Shown in pieces: positions 37,003 through 45,879 of a stretch of DNA of 64,000 nucleotides. The stretch covers positions 51,206-115,205 of the forward strand of contig NZ_FNPX01000011.1 in assembly GCF_900107415.1 (NCBI RefSeq), in the 5' to 3' direction. The translations under genes and the position numbers were made by a program. Source of the DNA: Jannaschia faecimaris (GTDB taxonomy: Bacteria > Pseudomonadota > Alphaproteobacteria > Rhodobacterales > Rhodobacteraceae). Positions within the stretch are counted from its first letter, which is position 1. Each line of letters begins with the position of its first letter. The notes below the pieces were generated by a model that saw only the letters and a list, made by a program, of their open reading frames with translations, was not told the origin of the DNA and did not search any database.

Positions 37003-37215
37003 ATGACCGATGTCCCTCTCAGCCCCAAACCCAAGCAACCGACGGACCCGATGACGGAGGGCTTCGGACCGATCGGTGCCAAGCCGCAACCGGATCGCGA
37101 GAGGAGCCGCTATGATATTCCCAGCCGTCCCGATGATGATTTTGCGATCGACGAGCAACGCATCCGCCGGCGTGCTACGCCACCGCGCGATGAAGGAAAT
37201 TCGGGCGAAGCCTAG
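37003..37215 (+). CDS. small disordered hypothetical protein
   Basis: A 70-residue frame, ATG preceded by a short GAG. The peptide is rich in Pro, Asp and Arg ([52 protein letters not shown]) and should be disordered, with no membrane segment. Its stop overlaps the rlmE stop in a tail-to-tail arrangement. I do not recognise it; the well-formed amino-acid composition and neat end make it a likely real gene. Confidence 0.5.
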   Translation: MTDVPLSPKPKQPTDPMTEGFGPIGAKPQPDRERSRYDIPSRPDDDFAIDEQRIRRRATPPRDEGNSGEA

Positions 37216-37961
37216 GCATCCGGGTCGCAGCCACGCCCCTTAAACCCTTGTGCCACGACAAATTTTTCAGAACTGTCCGAACGACTGGCCCCCGGCTTGA
37301 AATTGGCGACTTTTGTAAAGTTGTTCTTGAGTTGCTTTTGCAACTCCCCCTCCGCGCCGCCTGCCAGAACCTTGGCAACGAAGGTCCCGCCGGGTGCCAG
37401 CACGTCGAAGGCAAGCTCGGCCGCCGCTTCGCAAAGCGCAATGATCCGCAAATGGTCGGTTTGCTTGTGTCCCGAACTGGAGGCGGCCATGTCGGACATC
37501 ACCACATCCGCTTCGCCGTCGATCCACCCCTTGATGATGTCGTCGGCCCCCTCGGACAGAAAATCCAGCACATGGATTTCGGCCCCCGGAATCGGCTCCA
37601 CTTCCTGCAAGTCGATGCCGATGATGCGGCCGATTTTCTTCTTGGGGTTCTCGCCCAACGAATTGATGCGCGGCACGGCCACCTGAATCCAGCCGCCGGG
37701 TGCACAGCCCAGGTCGACCACGCGCGCGCCAGGCGTCAGGAAGTGATATTTATCGTCCAGGTCCATGATCTTGAACGCCGCGCGCCCGCGATAGCCCTCG
37801 GCCTTGGCGCGGGCGACATAAGGGTCGTTAAGTTGCCGCTCCAGCCACAGCTTGGATGACATCGTACGCCCGCGCGCCGTCTTCACCTTGACGGTAAGAT
37901 CGCGGTAACCGCGTCCGGAGGCATTGCCGGACTTGACGCCTTTTGTGGGTTTCTTGACCAT
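37212..37961 (-). CDS. rlmE: 23S rRNA 2'-O-ribose U2552 methyltransferase RlmE (FtsJ)
   Basis: SAM-dependent methyltransferase acting on the A-loop of 23S rRNA in the 50S subunit. The 249-residue protein has the SAM motif [15 protein letters not shown], the acidic motif [19 protein letters not shown] and the catalytic Lys/Glu region [12 protein letters not shown], preceding the Lys near [12 protein letters not shown]. The N-terminal 30 residues are basic, as usual in alphaproteobacteria. It follows ppx by 39 bases in the same direction, a conserved pair in this group. Confidence 0.94.
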   Translation of the reverse strand: MVKKPTKGVKSGNASGRGYRDLTVKVKTARGRTMSSKLWLERQLNDPYVARAKAEGYRGRAAFKIMDLDDKYHFLTPGARVVDLGCAPGGWIQVAVPRINSLGENPKKKIGRIIGIDLQEVEPIPGAEIHVLDFLSEGADDIIKGWIDGEADVVMSDMAASSSGHKQTDHLRIIALCEAAAELAFDVLAPGGTFVAKVLAGGAEGELQKQLKNNFTKVANFKPGASRSDSSEKFVVAQGFKGRGCDPDA

Positions 37962-38000
37962 ATCGCTGCCCTAGCCCCCTTTGAACCGGATCGAAAGCCC

Positions 38001-39167
38001 TCAGAGCGGTCCGTCGTCCAGCACACCATCCGCCGACATCTGTGCATAGAGCAGACCTTCTCGCAGGCCGCGGTCGGCGACTGACAGACGATCTGTCGGC
38101 CAGACCCGTAGCAGCGCCTGAAGGATCGCCGCGCCCGACATGATAAGCGCGTGCCGATCCCGCCCGATGCGCGGATCGCTCCGCCGACCGTCGGGCCCTT
38201 GCGCCAGATAGCCCCGGATCACCTTGTCGATCTGCTGTGTCGTCATGCGCAGCCCGTCCACCTTGTTGCGGTCGTACCGGCGCAGATTCAGGTGCGTCGC
38301 GGCCACGGTCGTCACGGTGCCCGACGTCCCGACAATCTGGAACCCCGGGTCAGCGTCGCCCGCCGCGTCCGCATAGGGAGAGAATTCGGCCAGACACTCC
38401 TCGAAATGCCAGGACATCAGCGCAAAGCGCGCGGCGTCGTCGGTCACATCGCGGAACTGGTCCTTGAGCGTGGCAACGCCCAGCGGAATACTGATCCAGT
38501 CGACGACCTTGGCGCGGGGGAACGGATCGTCGGCCGCCCCCTTGAACCCGGCGTGCAGGCGCATGATCGCCCGGGCGCGGTCATGACGGGGCACTCGGGT
38601 CAGGTCGATCCAGACCAGTTCGGTCGATCCGCCGCCGATGTCCACGACCAACAGTTGTTCGGTCTTCGCGCTGACCAGCGGCGCACAGGATACGACCGCC
38701 AGACGCGCCTCCTCCTCGGGCTGGATGATCTCCAGCGGAAGTTCCGTCTCACGGTGGACAAGGTCGATGAACTCGGTCGCATTGGTTGCGCGACGGCAAG
38801 CCTCGGTCGCGATGAGCCGCATCCGGCGGACGTCGTGCGTTTCCAGCTTGCGACGGCAGATTTTCAGCGCGCCAATCGTGCGCGCCATGGAGGCGCGCGA
38901 CAACCGACCCGACTGCTCCAGCCCGTTGCCCAACTGAACCGACTTGGAAAAACTGTCCACGACGTGCAACTGGCTGCCCTTGGGCTGTGCGATCAGCATC
39001 CGGCAGGAGTTTGTCCCAAGGTCCAGCGCCGCATAGAGCTCCGCCGGGTCTGGTCTATCGCCCGTCGGACGGACGTGAGGGTTGGGCCTTATCACGGACG
39101 CGGGTCCGGCGATGCGCGGGGCACCGGCGTCGAACCTCGGCCCGTTGGCCGGATCTTCCGGTGGCAT
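38001..39167 (-). CDS. ppx: Ppx/GppA exopolyphosphatase family protein
   Basis: Actin-fold phosphatase acting on inorganic polyphosphate or pppGpp. Start at the ATG at 39167, preceded by GGAGG, giving 388 residues. An N-terminal extension of about 45 residues precedes the ATPase-type motif AALDLGTNSCRMLIAQ; the second motif VVDIGGGSTELVW and the third VGTSGTVTTVAATHL follow. It lacks the extra C-terminal HD domain of the long E. coli form. Whether it prefers polyphosphate or pppGpp cannot be read from sequence. Confidence 0.9.
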   Translation of the reverse strand: MPPEDPANGPRFDAGAPRIAGPASVIRPNPHVRPTGDRPDPAELYAALDLGTNSCRMLIAQPKGSQLHVVDSFSKSVQLGNGLEQSGRLSRASMARTIGALKICRRKLETHDVRRMRLIATEACRRATNATEFIDLVHRETELPLEIIQPEEEARLAVVSCAPLVSAKTEQLLVVDIGGGSTELVWIDLTRVPRHDRARAIMRLHAGFKGAADDPFPRAKVVDWISIPLGVATLKDQFRDVTDDAARFALMSWHFEECLAEFSPYADAAGDADPGFQIVGTSGTVTTVAATHLNLRRYDRNKVDGLRMTTQQIDKVIRGYLAQGPDGRRSDPRIGRDRHALIMSGAAILQALLRVWPTDRLSVADRGLREGLLYAQMSADGVLDDGPL

Positions 39168-39404
39168 CGCCGCCTCCGCATGCTTGGTTAAGATCACGCT
39201 ACATTTCAGGTCCGCTTCATACAAGCCACCTTCATGTCGGAGTTGAAGGATTTGACGGCTGCTCCCCCTCGCCCCCGGCCAAAGGCTGGCGTAACGCTGT
39301 GTTCGACTGTCGAAGTGTCGTCATCGGAAGGCGCGAAGTCGCCATCGTGCCCTTCCCGGGCATCCGGCGGCCATATACCTCGGACAGGTCGAGGAGAGTT
39401 TCAC

Positions 39405-39704
39405 ATGGGCCAGATCACGGTCGTCTACTGGCGGGACATCCCCGCGCAGGTCATCGTCGGCAAGGGACGCCGCGCCGCCAAGGTGCAGCTGTCCGAAAGG
39501 TTCGAACAGGCCATCGACCGCGCCGCCATGCGCTCGGGCGCGTCCGAAACGGACGCCTACCTGGCCGACTGGCGCAAGGTCCCTGAAGACGTAGTCGATG
39601 CACCCGATACCGATGTTGCCGCCGTCCGCGCCGCCGAACTGGAGGCCGCATGGACACCGGAGCGGCTCAGGGCCGTCGCGTTGGCTGGAGGGCGCGAGGA
39701 ATGA
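39405..39704 (+). CDS. small PF13769-type protein (labelled virulence factor)
   Basis: A 99-residue cytosolic protein (MGQITVVYWRDIPAQVIVGK at the start; LSERFEQAIDRAAMRSGASE in the middle). I recognise the pattern as the family annotated virulence factor, which in this order sits beside methyl-transfer genes rather than any virulence trait. GGAGAG precedes the ATG. Its stop overlaps the next gene's ATG (ATGA), so it is part of the methyl-transfer operon; a role as an accessory or stabilising protein is inference. Confidence 0.75.
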   Translation: MGQITVVYWRDIPAQVIVGKGRRAAKVQLSERFEQAIDRAAMRSGASETDAYLADWRKVPEDVVDAPDTDVAAVRAAELEAAWTPERLRAVALAGGREE

Positions 39705-40600
39705 GCATCCTGGGGTTCCGCAAGGCTGTCGCACCTGCCCCGAAGTCCGCCGAACTGGCCGCATTCCTTCAGGGGGCGTCGATCGAAGTCATGCCGCGCA
39801 CCGCCGAGAAGGTCGAGGATTTCGCCGGGATCCTGCCCCATGGCACCCGCGTCTATATCGCGCACATCGATGGCACCCCGATCGAGGAGATGGTCTCGAC
39901 CGCCGCACGCTTGCGCCGCGAAGGCATGGACCCGATGCCCCATTTCCCCGCGCGCATCATCCGTGATCGCGCCACGCTCAACAACTGGATCGCCCGCTAT
40001 CGCGACGAGGCGGACGTCGATCAGGGCCTGATCCTGGCCGGCGGCTTGGCCCAGCCTGTGGGCGAATTCGAAACCTCCATGCAACTGCTGGAGTCCGGTG
40101 CCTTCGACGGGTTCAAGCGCTTGCACGTCGCCGGTCATCCGGAGGGGAACCGCGACATAGACACCGACGGCAGCACGAAGAACGTCTCGGAAGCACTTTC
40201 TTGGAAACAAAAATTCTCCAATCGGACGGATGCCGAAATGGCCATCGCCACGCAATTCTGTTTTGACGCCGCGCCGGTGATCGAGTGGGCAAATGGCATC
40301 AAGGCGGCCGGCATCGACCTGCCGGTTCATATCGGGATCGCGGGTCCGGCCAAACTGCAAACGCTGATCAAGTTCGCCATTGCCTGCGGCGTTGGCCCCT
40401 CGCTGAAGGTTCTGCAAAAACGGGCGATGGACGTTACCAAGCTCTTGCTACCCTATGAGCCGACGGAGATCCTGAGCAATCTGGCCGCGCACAAGGCTGC
40501 CAATCCCGACTTCAACATCGCCTCGGTGCATATTTTCCCGCTGGGCGGAATCAAGGCATCAGCCACTTGGCTGAATGCTCATGCAAAGGATGAAGAATGA
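39701..40600 (+). CDS. methylenetetrahydrofolate reductase (MetF-like)
   Basis: A 299-residue TIM-barrel flavoenzyme interconverting 5,10-methylene-THF and 5-methyl-THF. Family cues: GASIEVMPRTAEKVEDF near the N-terminus (substrate Glu position), THxxxRD-like PHFPARIIRDRATLNNWI, VAGHPEGNRDID (the AGYPEGH-type FAD loop) and AIATQFCFDA (the TQ-FFD motif, here TQFCFD). The operon setting suggests it oxidises methyl-THF produced from a methylated substrate, feeding the one-carbon pool. ATGA overlaps on both sides. A second metF for methionine synthesis is expected elsewhere. Confidence 0.88.
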   Translation: MSILGFRKAVAPAPKSAELAAFLQGASIEVMPRTAEKVEDFAGILPHGTRVYIAHIDGTPIEEMVSTAARLRREGMDPMPHFPARIIRDRATLNNWIARYRDEADVDQGLILAGGLAQPVGEFETSMQLLESGAFDGFKRLHVAGHPEGNRDIDTDGSTKNVSEALSWKQKFSNRTDAEMAIATQFCFDAAPVIEWANGIKAAGIDLPVHIGIAGPAKLQTLIKFAIACGVGPSLKVLQKRAMDVTKLLLPYEPTEILSNLAAHKAANPDFNIASVHIFPLGGIKASATWLNAHAKDEE

Positions 40601-41583
40601 CCCGTACCGTATTGGAATCAAAGACGAAGACCGTTGTCATCGGATTTGACGAGCCGTTCTGCGTCATTGGCGAGCGGATCAACCCGACGGGCCGCAAGAA
40701 ACTGGCCGCCGAGCTTGAAATGGATGACTTCTCCACGGTTGAGCGTGACGCGCTGGAGCAGGTCGCCTGCGGGGCAATGGTGCTCGACATCAACTCAGGC
40801 GCGGTCTTCACCAACAAGATGGCGCAGGACCCGCGCTACGCCGACAACAACTTCGTCGAGCCGATGCTGATGAAGCAGTTGATCGAACGGGTGCAGGCCA
40901 TCGTCGACGTGCCGCTGTGCATCGACAGCTCGGTGCCCGGCGCGCTGGAGAACGGGTTGCAGGCCGCCGAAGGGCGTCCCCTGCTGAACTCCGTCACCGG
41001 GGAGGAGGAGCGGTTGGAGCTGGTTCTGCCCCTGGTCAAGAAATACAACGTTCCCGTGGTCGCCATCTCCAATGACGACACTGGCATTTCCGAAGATCCG
41101 GACGTGCGCTTCGCTGTCGCCAAGAAGATCGTGGAGCGCGCCGCCGATTTCGGCATCCCAGCCCACGATATCGTGGTCGACCCCTTGGTCATGCCGATAG
41201 GCGCCATGGCGACGGCCGGACAGCAGGTGTTCGCCCTGGTCCGTCGCCTGCGCGAGGAATTGGGCGTGAACACGACCTGTGGTGCTTCGAACGTCAGCTT
41301 CGGCCTGCCGAACCGGCACGGCGTGAACGCCGCCTTCCTGCCCATGGCAATTGGCGCGGGAATGACCTCCGCGATCATGAACCCCGTGCGGGCCGTCGAG
41401 ATGGAGGCCGTGAACGCCGCCAACATGTTGATGAACCATGACCCGAACGGCGGGAAATGGATCGGCTTCAGCCGCGTTATGGATGCGATGAAGGAGGGTG
41501 CGACCTTTGCCGAGGCCGCGCAGGCCGCCGCCGCTTCGGGCGCGCGCACCGGGGGGAGACGTGGCGGGCGGCGCCGCGCGTAG
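40597..41583 (+). CDS. methyltetrahydrofolate:corrinoid methyltransferase (MtgA/AcsE/MtvA type)
   Basis: A 328-residue pterin-binding-domain TIM barrel that moves the methyl group from a methylcorrinoid protein to THF or the reverse. Visible: VIGERINPTGRKKLAAE at the N-terminus, MVLDINSGAV (Asp binding the pterin), CIDSSVPGALENGL, and GASNVSFGLPNRHGVNAAFL, the hallmark of this family compared with dihydropteroate synthase. The basic tail RTGGRRGGRRRA is unusual. Its ATG overlaps the metF stop. The corrinoid partner is not in the window. Confidence 0.9.
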   Translation: MTRTVLESKTKTVVIGFDEPFCVIGERINPTGRKKLAAELEMDDFSTVERDALEQVACGAMVLDINSGAVFTNKMAQDPRYADNNFVEPMLMKQLIERVQAIVDVPLCIDSSVPGALENGLQAAEGRPLLNSVTGEEERLELVLPLVKKYNVPVVAISNDDTGISEDPDVRFAVAKKIVERAADFGIPAHDIVVDPLVMPIGAMATAGQQVFALVRRLREELGVNTTCGASNVSFGLPNRHGVNAAFLPMAIGAGMTSAIMNPVRAVEMEAVNAANMLMNHDPNGGKWIGFSRVMDAMKEGATFAEAAQAAAASGARTGGRRGGRRRA

Positions 41584-41586
41584 ACC

Positions 41587-43587
41587 ATGACCGATCACCA
41601 CGTCATCTTCATGCCGTCCGGCAAGCGCGGGCGATTTTTGACAGGCACACCCGTCCTGACGGCAGCGCGGCAGTTGGGCGTGGACCTCGACTCGGTCTGC
41701 GGCGGGCGCGGCATCTGTTCCAAGTGCCAGGTGCAGCCGGGTGAAGGGTCGTTTTCCAAGTTGGGCGTCACGGTTCAGCCCGGTGCCCTGTCAGACTTCA
41801 ACTCGGTTGAGCGGCGGTACGACGAGAAGCGAGGCCTGAAACCGGGTCGGCGGCTGGGCTGCCAGGCGACGATTCAAGGTGATGTGGTGATCGATGTACC
41901 AGCCGAAAGCCAGGTGCACCGGCAGGTGGTCCGCAAGGCGGCCAACGGCATCCCCATCGTGATGGACCCGGCCACGCGTCTGCATTTCGTTACCGTGGAA
42001 GAGCCGGACATGGACGCGCCCTCGGGCGACCTGGAGCGGTTGCGCGATGCGCTTCGCGCGCAGTGGAACCTAGACGATTTGAGTGTGGCGCTGCCGCTTC
42101 TGCGGCAATTGCAGCCCGTATTGCGCGCCGGGAAGTGGCAAGTCACCGTTGCCGTCAACCATGACGAGAACCGCATTACCGCGCTCTATCCCGGCCTGCG
42201 TGAAGCGCCGCTGCTTGGGCTCGCGATTGACTTGGGCTCGACCACCATCGCAGCGCACCTGTGTGACCTGACCACCGGCAAGGTGCGCGCCTCGGGCGGT
42301 GTGATGAACCCGCAGATTCGCTTTGGCGAAGACCTGATGAGCCGGGTCAGTTACTCGATGATGAACCCCGGCGGCGACGTCGAGATGACGAACGTGGTGC
42401 GCGACGCGTTGGACCAGTTGGCCGTCGAACTTGCCGCAGAGGCGGGTGTCGACGCGGGCGACATCGTGGAATCGGTGATCGTCTGCAACCCCGTGATGCA
42501 CCACCTGTTGCTGGGTGTGGACCCGGTAGAGCTGGGGCAGTCTCCCTTCGCGCTGGCGACGTCCGATGCACTGCGCCTTTCGGCAAGCGAAGTCGGCCTG
42601 ACTTCCGTGGCGGTAGCCGCGCGCGTCTACATCCTGCCCTGCATCGCGGGTCACGTCGGGGCCGATGCCGCCGCCGTCGCCTTGGCCGAGGCACCGGATC
42701 AGGACGATCCGATGACCCTGATTGTGGACGTCGGTACAAATGCGGAAATCATTCTGGGCAACCGGGAGCGCCTGCTTGCCTGCTCCTCGCCTACGGGTCC
42801 CGCGTTTGAAGGCGCGCAGATCAGCGCGGGCCAGCGCGCGGCACCGGGAGCCATCGAGCGGGTCGAGATCGACCCCGTGACGAAGGAGCCGCGCTTCCGC
42901 GTCATCGGCAGCGACCTGTGGTCCGACGATCCGAGCTTTGCAGAAGCCACCAAAGACAGCGGCATCACCGGCATCTGCGGTTCCGGCATCATCGAGGCGG
43001 TGGCCGAAATGCGTATGGCGGGCATTGTCGATAGCAAGGGATTGATCGGTTCGCCCGTGCAGGTGGGCACCTCAAGGTGCGAATTGGTGGGGCGGACGCA
43101 TTCCTACCTTTTGTGGGAAGACGGCGAGCGGCGAATCCATGTCACGCAGGGCGATATCCGCGCGATCCAGCTGGCCAAATCCGCACTATATGCGGGCGCG
43201 CGCCTGCTGATGGACGAAGCGGGCGTCGACACCCTCGACAAGATCACGCTCGCCGGGGCCTTCGGCGCGCATATCTCACCCAAGCACGCGATGGTTCTGG
43301 GCATGATCCCCGATGCGGAATTGTCGCATATCACCAGCGCGGGCAATGCCGCCGGGCACGGGGCGCGAATGGCGCTGTGCAACAAGGGTGCTCGCGCGCA
43401 TATCGAGGCGCTGGTGCGCAAGATCGAGAAGATCGAAACCGCCGTCGCCCCCCGCTTTCAGGAGCATTTCGTCGCGGCAAACGCTATCCCGCATGCGACA
43501 GCCCCCTTCCCGCACCTGTTTGCAGAACTCACCCTGCCGGACGTCAGTTGGAACATCGCGTCTGAAGGACGGCGCCGACGGCGTTAA
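41587..43587 (+). CDS. corrinoid-activating ferredoxin/ATPase (RACo/RamA-like, ASKHA)
   Basis: Reduces an inactivated Co(II) corrinoid protein back to Co(I) with ATP. The 666-residue protein has an N-terminal [2Fe-2S] domain with Cys 38, 44, 47 and 92 (CGGRGICSKC and RRLGCQ), a linker, and a C-terminal actin-like ASKHA domain with LAIDLGSTTIAAHL, TLIVDVGTNAEIILGN and LAGAFGAHISPKHAM. It follows the methyltransferase by three bases. Its presence shows that the cell runs a corrinoid-dependent methyltransferase system, since B12-dependent MetH uses a different reactivation route. Confidence 0.92.
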   Translation: MTDHHVIFMPSGKRGRFLTGTPVLTAARQLGVDLDSVCGGRGICSKCQVQPGEGSFSKLGVTVQPGALSDFNSVERRYDEKRGLKPGRRLGCQATIQGDVVIDVPAESQVHRQVVRKAANGIPIVMDPATRLHFVTVEEPDMDAPSGDLERLRDALRAQWNLDDLSVALPLLRQLQPVLRAGKWQVTVAVNHDENRITALYPGLREAPLLGLAIDLGSTTIAAHLCDLTTGKVRASGGVMNPQIRFGEDLMSRVSYSMMNPGGDVEMTNVVRDALDQLAVELAAEAGVDAGDIVESVIVCNPVMHHLLLGVDPVELGQSPFALATSDALRLSASEVGLTSVAVAARVYILPCIAGHVGADAAAVALAEAPDQDDPMTLIVDVGTNAEIILGNRERLLACSSPTGPAFEGAQISAGQRAAPGAIERVEIDPVTKEPRFRVIGSDLWSDDPSFAEATKDSGITGICGSGIIEAVAEMRMAGIVDSKGLIGSPVQVGTSRCELVGRTHSYLLWEDGERRIHVTQGDIRAIQLAKSALYAGARLLMDEAGVDTLDKITLAGAFGAHISPKHAMVLGMIPDAELSHITSAGNAAGHGARMALCNKGARAHIEALVRKIEKIETAVAPRFQEHFVAANAIPHATAPFPHLFAELTLPDVSWNIASEGRRRRR

Positions 43588-44216
43588 TCCAACCGGATCA
43601 CTTCTCCGCCCGCAGCCGCGGCATCCGCCTCGTCGTGTGTCACCAGAACGACTGGAATCGCCGCGTCGCGGGCGCGTCCGAAGACCAGCTCCCGCATCTG
43701 GGCGCGCAGTTCGGTATCGAGCTTGGAAAATGGCTCGTCCAGCAACAGCGCGCAGGGCCGTGACAGCAGCGTCCGCATCAGTGCAACGCGCGCCGCCTGC
43801 CCCCCCGACAGCGTTGACGGGTCACGGGGGCCGAAGCCGTCGAGATTGATCTGCTTCAGCGCATCCGCGACCATTTCGCGACGCGCGGCGCGGCTGCAAC
43901 CACGCGGCAGGCCGAAGGCCAAGTTTGACGCTACATCGAGATGCGGAAACAGCAGCGGATCCTGATAGAGGATGCCGATGTGGCGTGCCTCCGGCGGAAC
44001 CCCGGTCAGGTCGCGCCCATCAAGAGAGATGCACCCCGTTGTCTGGAACGACGGGGCCAGCCCCCCCATCACCAGGTTGAGCAAGGTCGACTTGCCAGAC
44101 CCGGATGGTCCCATCACCGTCAGCACCTCGCCCGGCGCGACGACCGTATCCACCGACAACAACGCGGTTGTTCCATGCGCGATGCGGACCCCTTGGAAAT
44201 GCAGTCCCTTAGACAT
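43584..44216 (-). CDS. ynjD: ABC transporter ATP-binding protein, YnjD type
   Basis: A 210-residue ATPase: Walker A GPSGSGKST, Q loop LYQDPLLFPHLD, signature LSGGQAARVALMR, Walker B CALLLDEPFSKLD and the switch His in VLVTHDEADA. Short for the class, with no regulatory extension. It overlaps the permease gene by eight bases, and the set B-C-D matches the E. coli ynjBCD transporter of unknown substrate. Ends tail to tail with the RACo-like gene. Confidence 0.88.
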   Translation of the reverse strand: MSKGLHFQGVRIAHGTTALLSVDTVVAPGEVLTVMGPSGSGKSTLLNLVMGGLAPSFQTTGCISLDGRDLTGVPPEARHIGILYQDPLLFPHLDVASNLAFGLPRGCSRAARREMVADALKQINLDGFGPRDPSTLSGGQAARVALMRTLLSRPCALLLDEPFSKLDTELRAQMRELVFGRARDAAIPVVLVTHDEADAAAAGGEVIRLD

Positions 44217-45867
44217 GGCGCACCCCCCAGCGATGGCGGAAGATGATCGCAGGAACAGCCAGCGCCAACGCGAACGGCAGAAGTGCTGCCAACGCCTGCC
44301 CCAGACCCCAGACGCCGATGGCCCGCCGGTCCCCGCCCGACGATAGCGCGACGGCCTCCGTCACCAGTGTTGTGACCCGTCCCCCACCCAGAAGGAGTGT
44401 CGGCAGATACTGCCCGATCGAAACGGCCAGTCCCACCGCCGTCGCGGTCAGAACCGGACCGATCAGCATTGGCATCCGCAAGCGCCACAGGATACGGTTC
44501 GGCGAGGTCCCGAGGCCCGACGCCACCCGCGCAAGACGGACGTCCCACGCGCGGAACGGACCGGAAAGCGACAGGAAGACATAGGGCAAGACGAAGACGA
44601 CATGCCCCGCCAGAACCAGCCAGAGCGAGGGTCTGATCCCCAGCGATAGCGGCAGCAGTTGCAGCCCGGGCAGAAACGTCACCTGCGGCACCAGCAGCGG
44701 CAGGTAGAGCAGCCAGAGCGCGCGCTGGCTGAGCGTGAGGCCGTGCCGCACCTCGGCCTCCAGACACCCGATCACGAGGAGGAGCGAAGCGAGGGTCGCC
44801 GCCACCGCAATGGCGAAGGTCCGAAGCGCGGTGTCCATCATATCCGGACCGAACCGCATCCAACTGCGCAAGGTCAGGTCCTCGGGCAGCATGTCGGGAT
44901 AGGCCCAGCGGGCCGCGACTGACCACATCGCCAGCGCGGCAAGACCGGCCAGCACCATGATTGCCGATCCACCGGCCAGCGTCAGACCCGCTCCGCGTGC
45001 CGCGCGTTCCGGCAGACCCACACCCGACCAGATCCAGGCCCGGCCAAGTCGCGCCACCAGACGTTCGGCCAGCAGCCAAAGGCCCAGAACACCAAGTGTC
45101 GCGCCAAACAGGATCAGACCGCCTGCCGCGGCCACTGCGCGGGCCGACAGATCAGGGTCTGTCATCCAGCGCGTGACCTGAACAGACAGCGTCGTAGGAG
45201 TTGACGGCCCCAAGATCACGGCAACATCAACGTTGGTCATGCCGAAGACCAACACCACCAGCACCGGCAGGCGCACCTGAGCGTAGACCGAGGGGAACAC
45301 CGCCTTCAGCCAGCCCGCCACGCGCCCCTGCCCCAGACTGCGCGCGACCGCCAGACGTGGCGCGGCATTTGCCTGGCCCATGGCGGCCAGCACCATGAGC
45401 AAGAGAAACGGCATCTCCTTGGCGATCAGGCCCGCGGTCAGCGACAGGCCCCACCGGTCGCCGAGGATGAGCAAATCGGGGGCCTGCTCCCACCCCAGAA
45501 CCCCGGCGGGGATGCGCAGAATCCAGCCCGATGGCGAAACAAGAAATGCAATGCCAAGGGCGGCGGCCGCATGCGGAACCGCCAGCAGGGGCGACAATAC
45601 CCTTTCAAGCCACGCAAAAGGACGTGTCCCGTGCCATCCGGCCAAGATAAGTACGGTGACGCCCAATGCCCCGATCGTTGAGAGTACCCCCGAAAGAACC
45701 GACACCATCAAGGCGCGCGGCAACCCCGGCCATGACAACGCCTTGGCGAAGGGCGCGTCCGCCCCCGGCACCAGCAACCCGAACGCCGGCAGGACTGCAC
45801 CGATCAGGCCGAACACGACCGGTCCGAACAGGACCAGTGCGGTCAAAAGCGGGACAGGGCGCAGCAA
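44209..45867 (-). CDS. ynjC: ABC transporter permease, YnjC type (two fused halves)
   Basis: A 552-residue membrane protein with about twelve hydrophobic helices, made of two fused permease halves as in thiamine- and iron-type permeases and in YnjC. Each half has an EAA-like cytoplasmic loop (RSLGQGRVAGWLKAVFPSVY near residue 180; SGLGTSPNRILWRLRMPML near 470). The start is TTG at 45867, 12 bases after the binding-protein stop; no ATG lies near enough. Substrate not known. Confidence 0.85.
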   Translation of the reverse strand: MLRPVPLLTALVLFGPVVFGLIGAVLPAFGLLVPGADAPFAKALSWPGLPRALMVSVLSGVLSTIGALGVTVLILAGWHGTRPFAWLERVLSPLLAVPHAAAALGIAFLVSPSGWILRIPAGVLGWEQAPDLLILGDRWGLSLTAGLIAKEMPFLLLMVLAAMGQANAAPRLAVARSLGQGRVAGWLKAVFPSVYAQVRLPVLVVLVFGMTNVDVAVILGPSTPTTLSVQVTRWMTDPDLSARAVAAAGGLILFGATLGVLGLWLLAERLVARLGRAWIWSGVGLPERAARGAGLTLAGGSAIMVLAGLAALAMWSVAARWAYPDMLPEDLTLRSWMRFGPDMMDTALRTFAIAVAATLASLLLVIGCLEAEVRHGLTLSQRALWLLYLPLLVPQVTFLPGLQLLPLSLGIRPSLWLVLAGHVVFVLPYVFLSLSGPFRAWDVRLARVASGLGTSPNRILWRLRMPMLIGPVLTATAVGLAVSIGQYLPTLLLGGGRVTTLVTEAVALSSGGDRRAIGVWGLGQALAALLPFALALAVPAIIFRHRWGVRHV

Positions 45868-45879
45868 GGCGGCGCGGAA

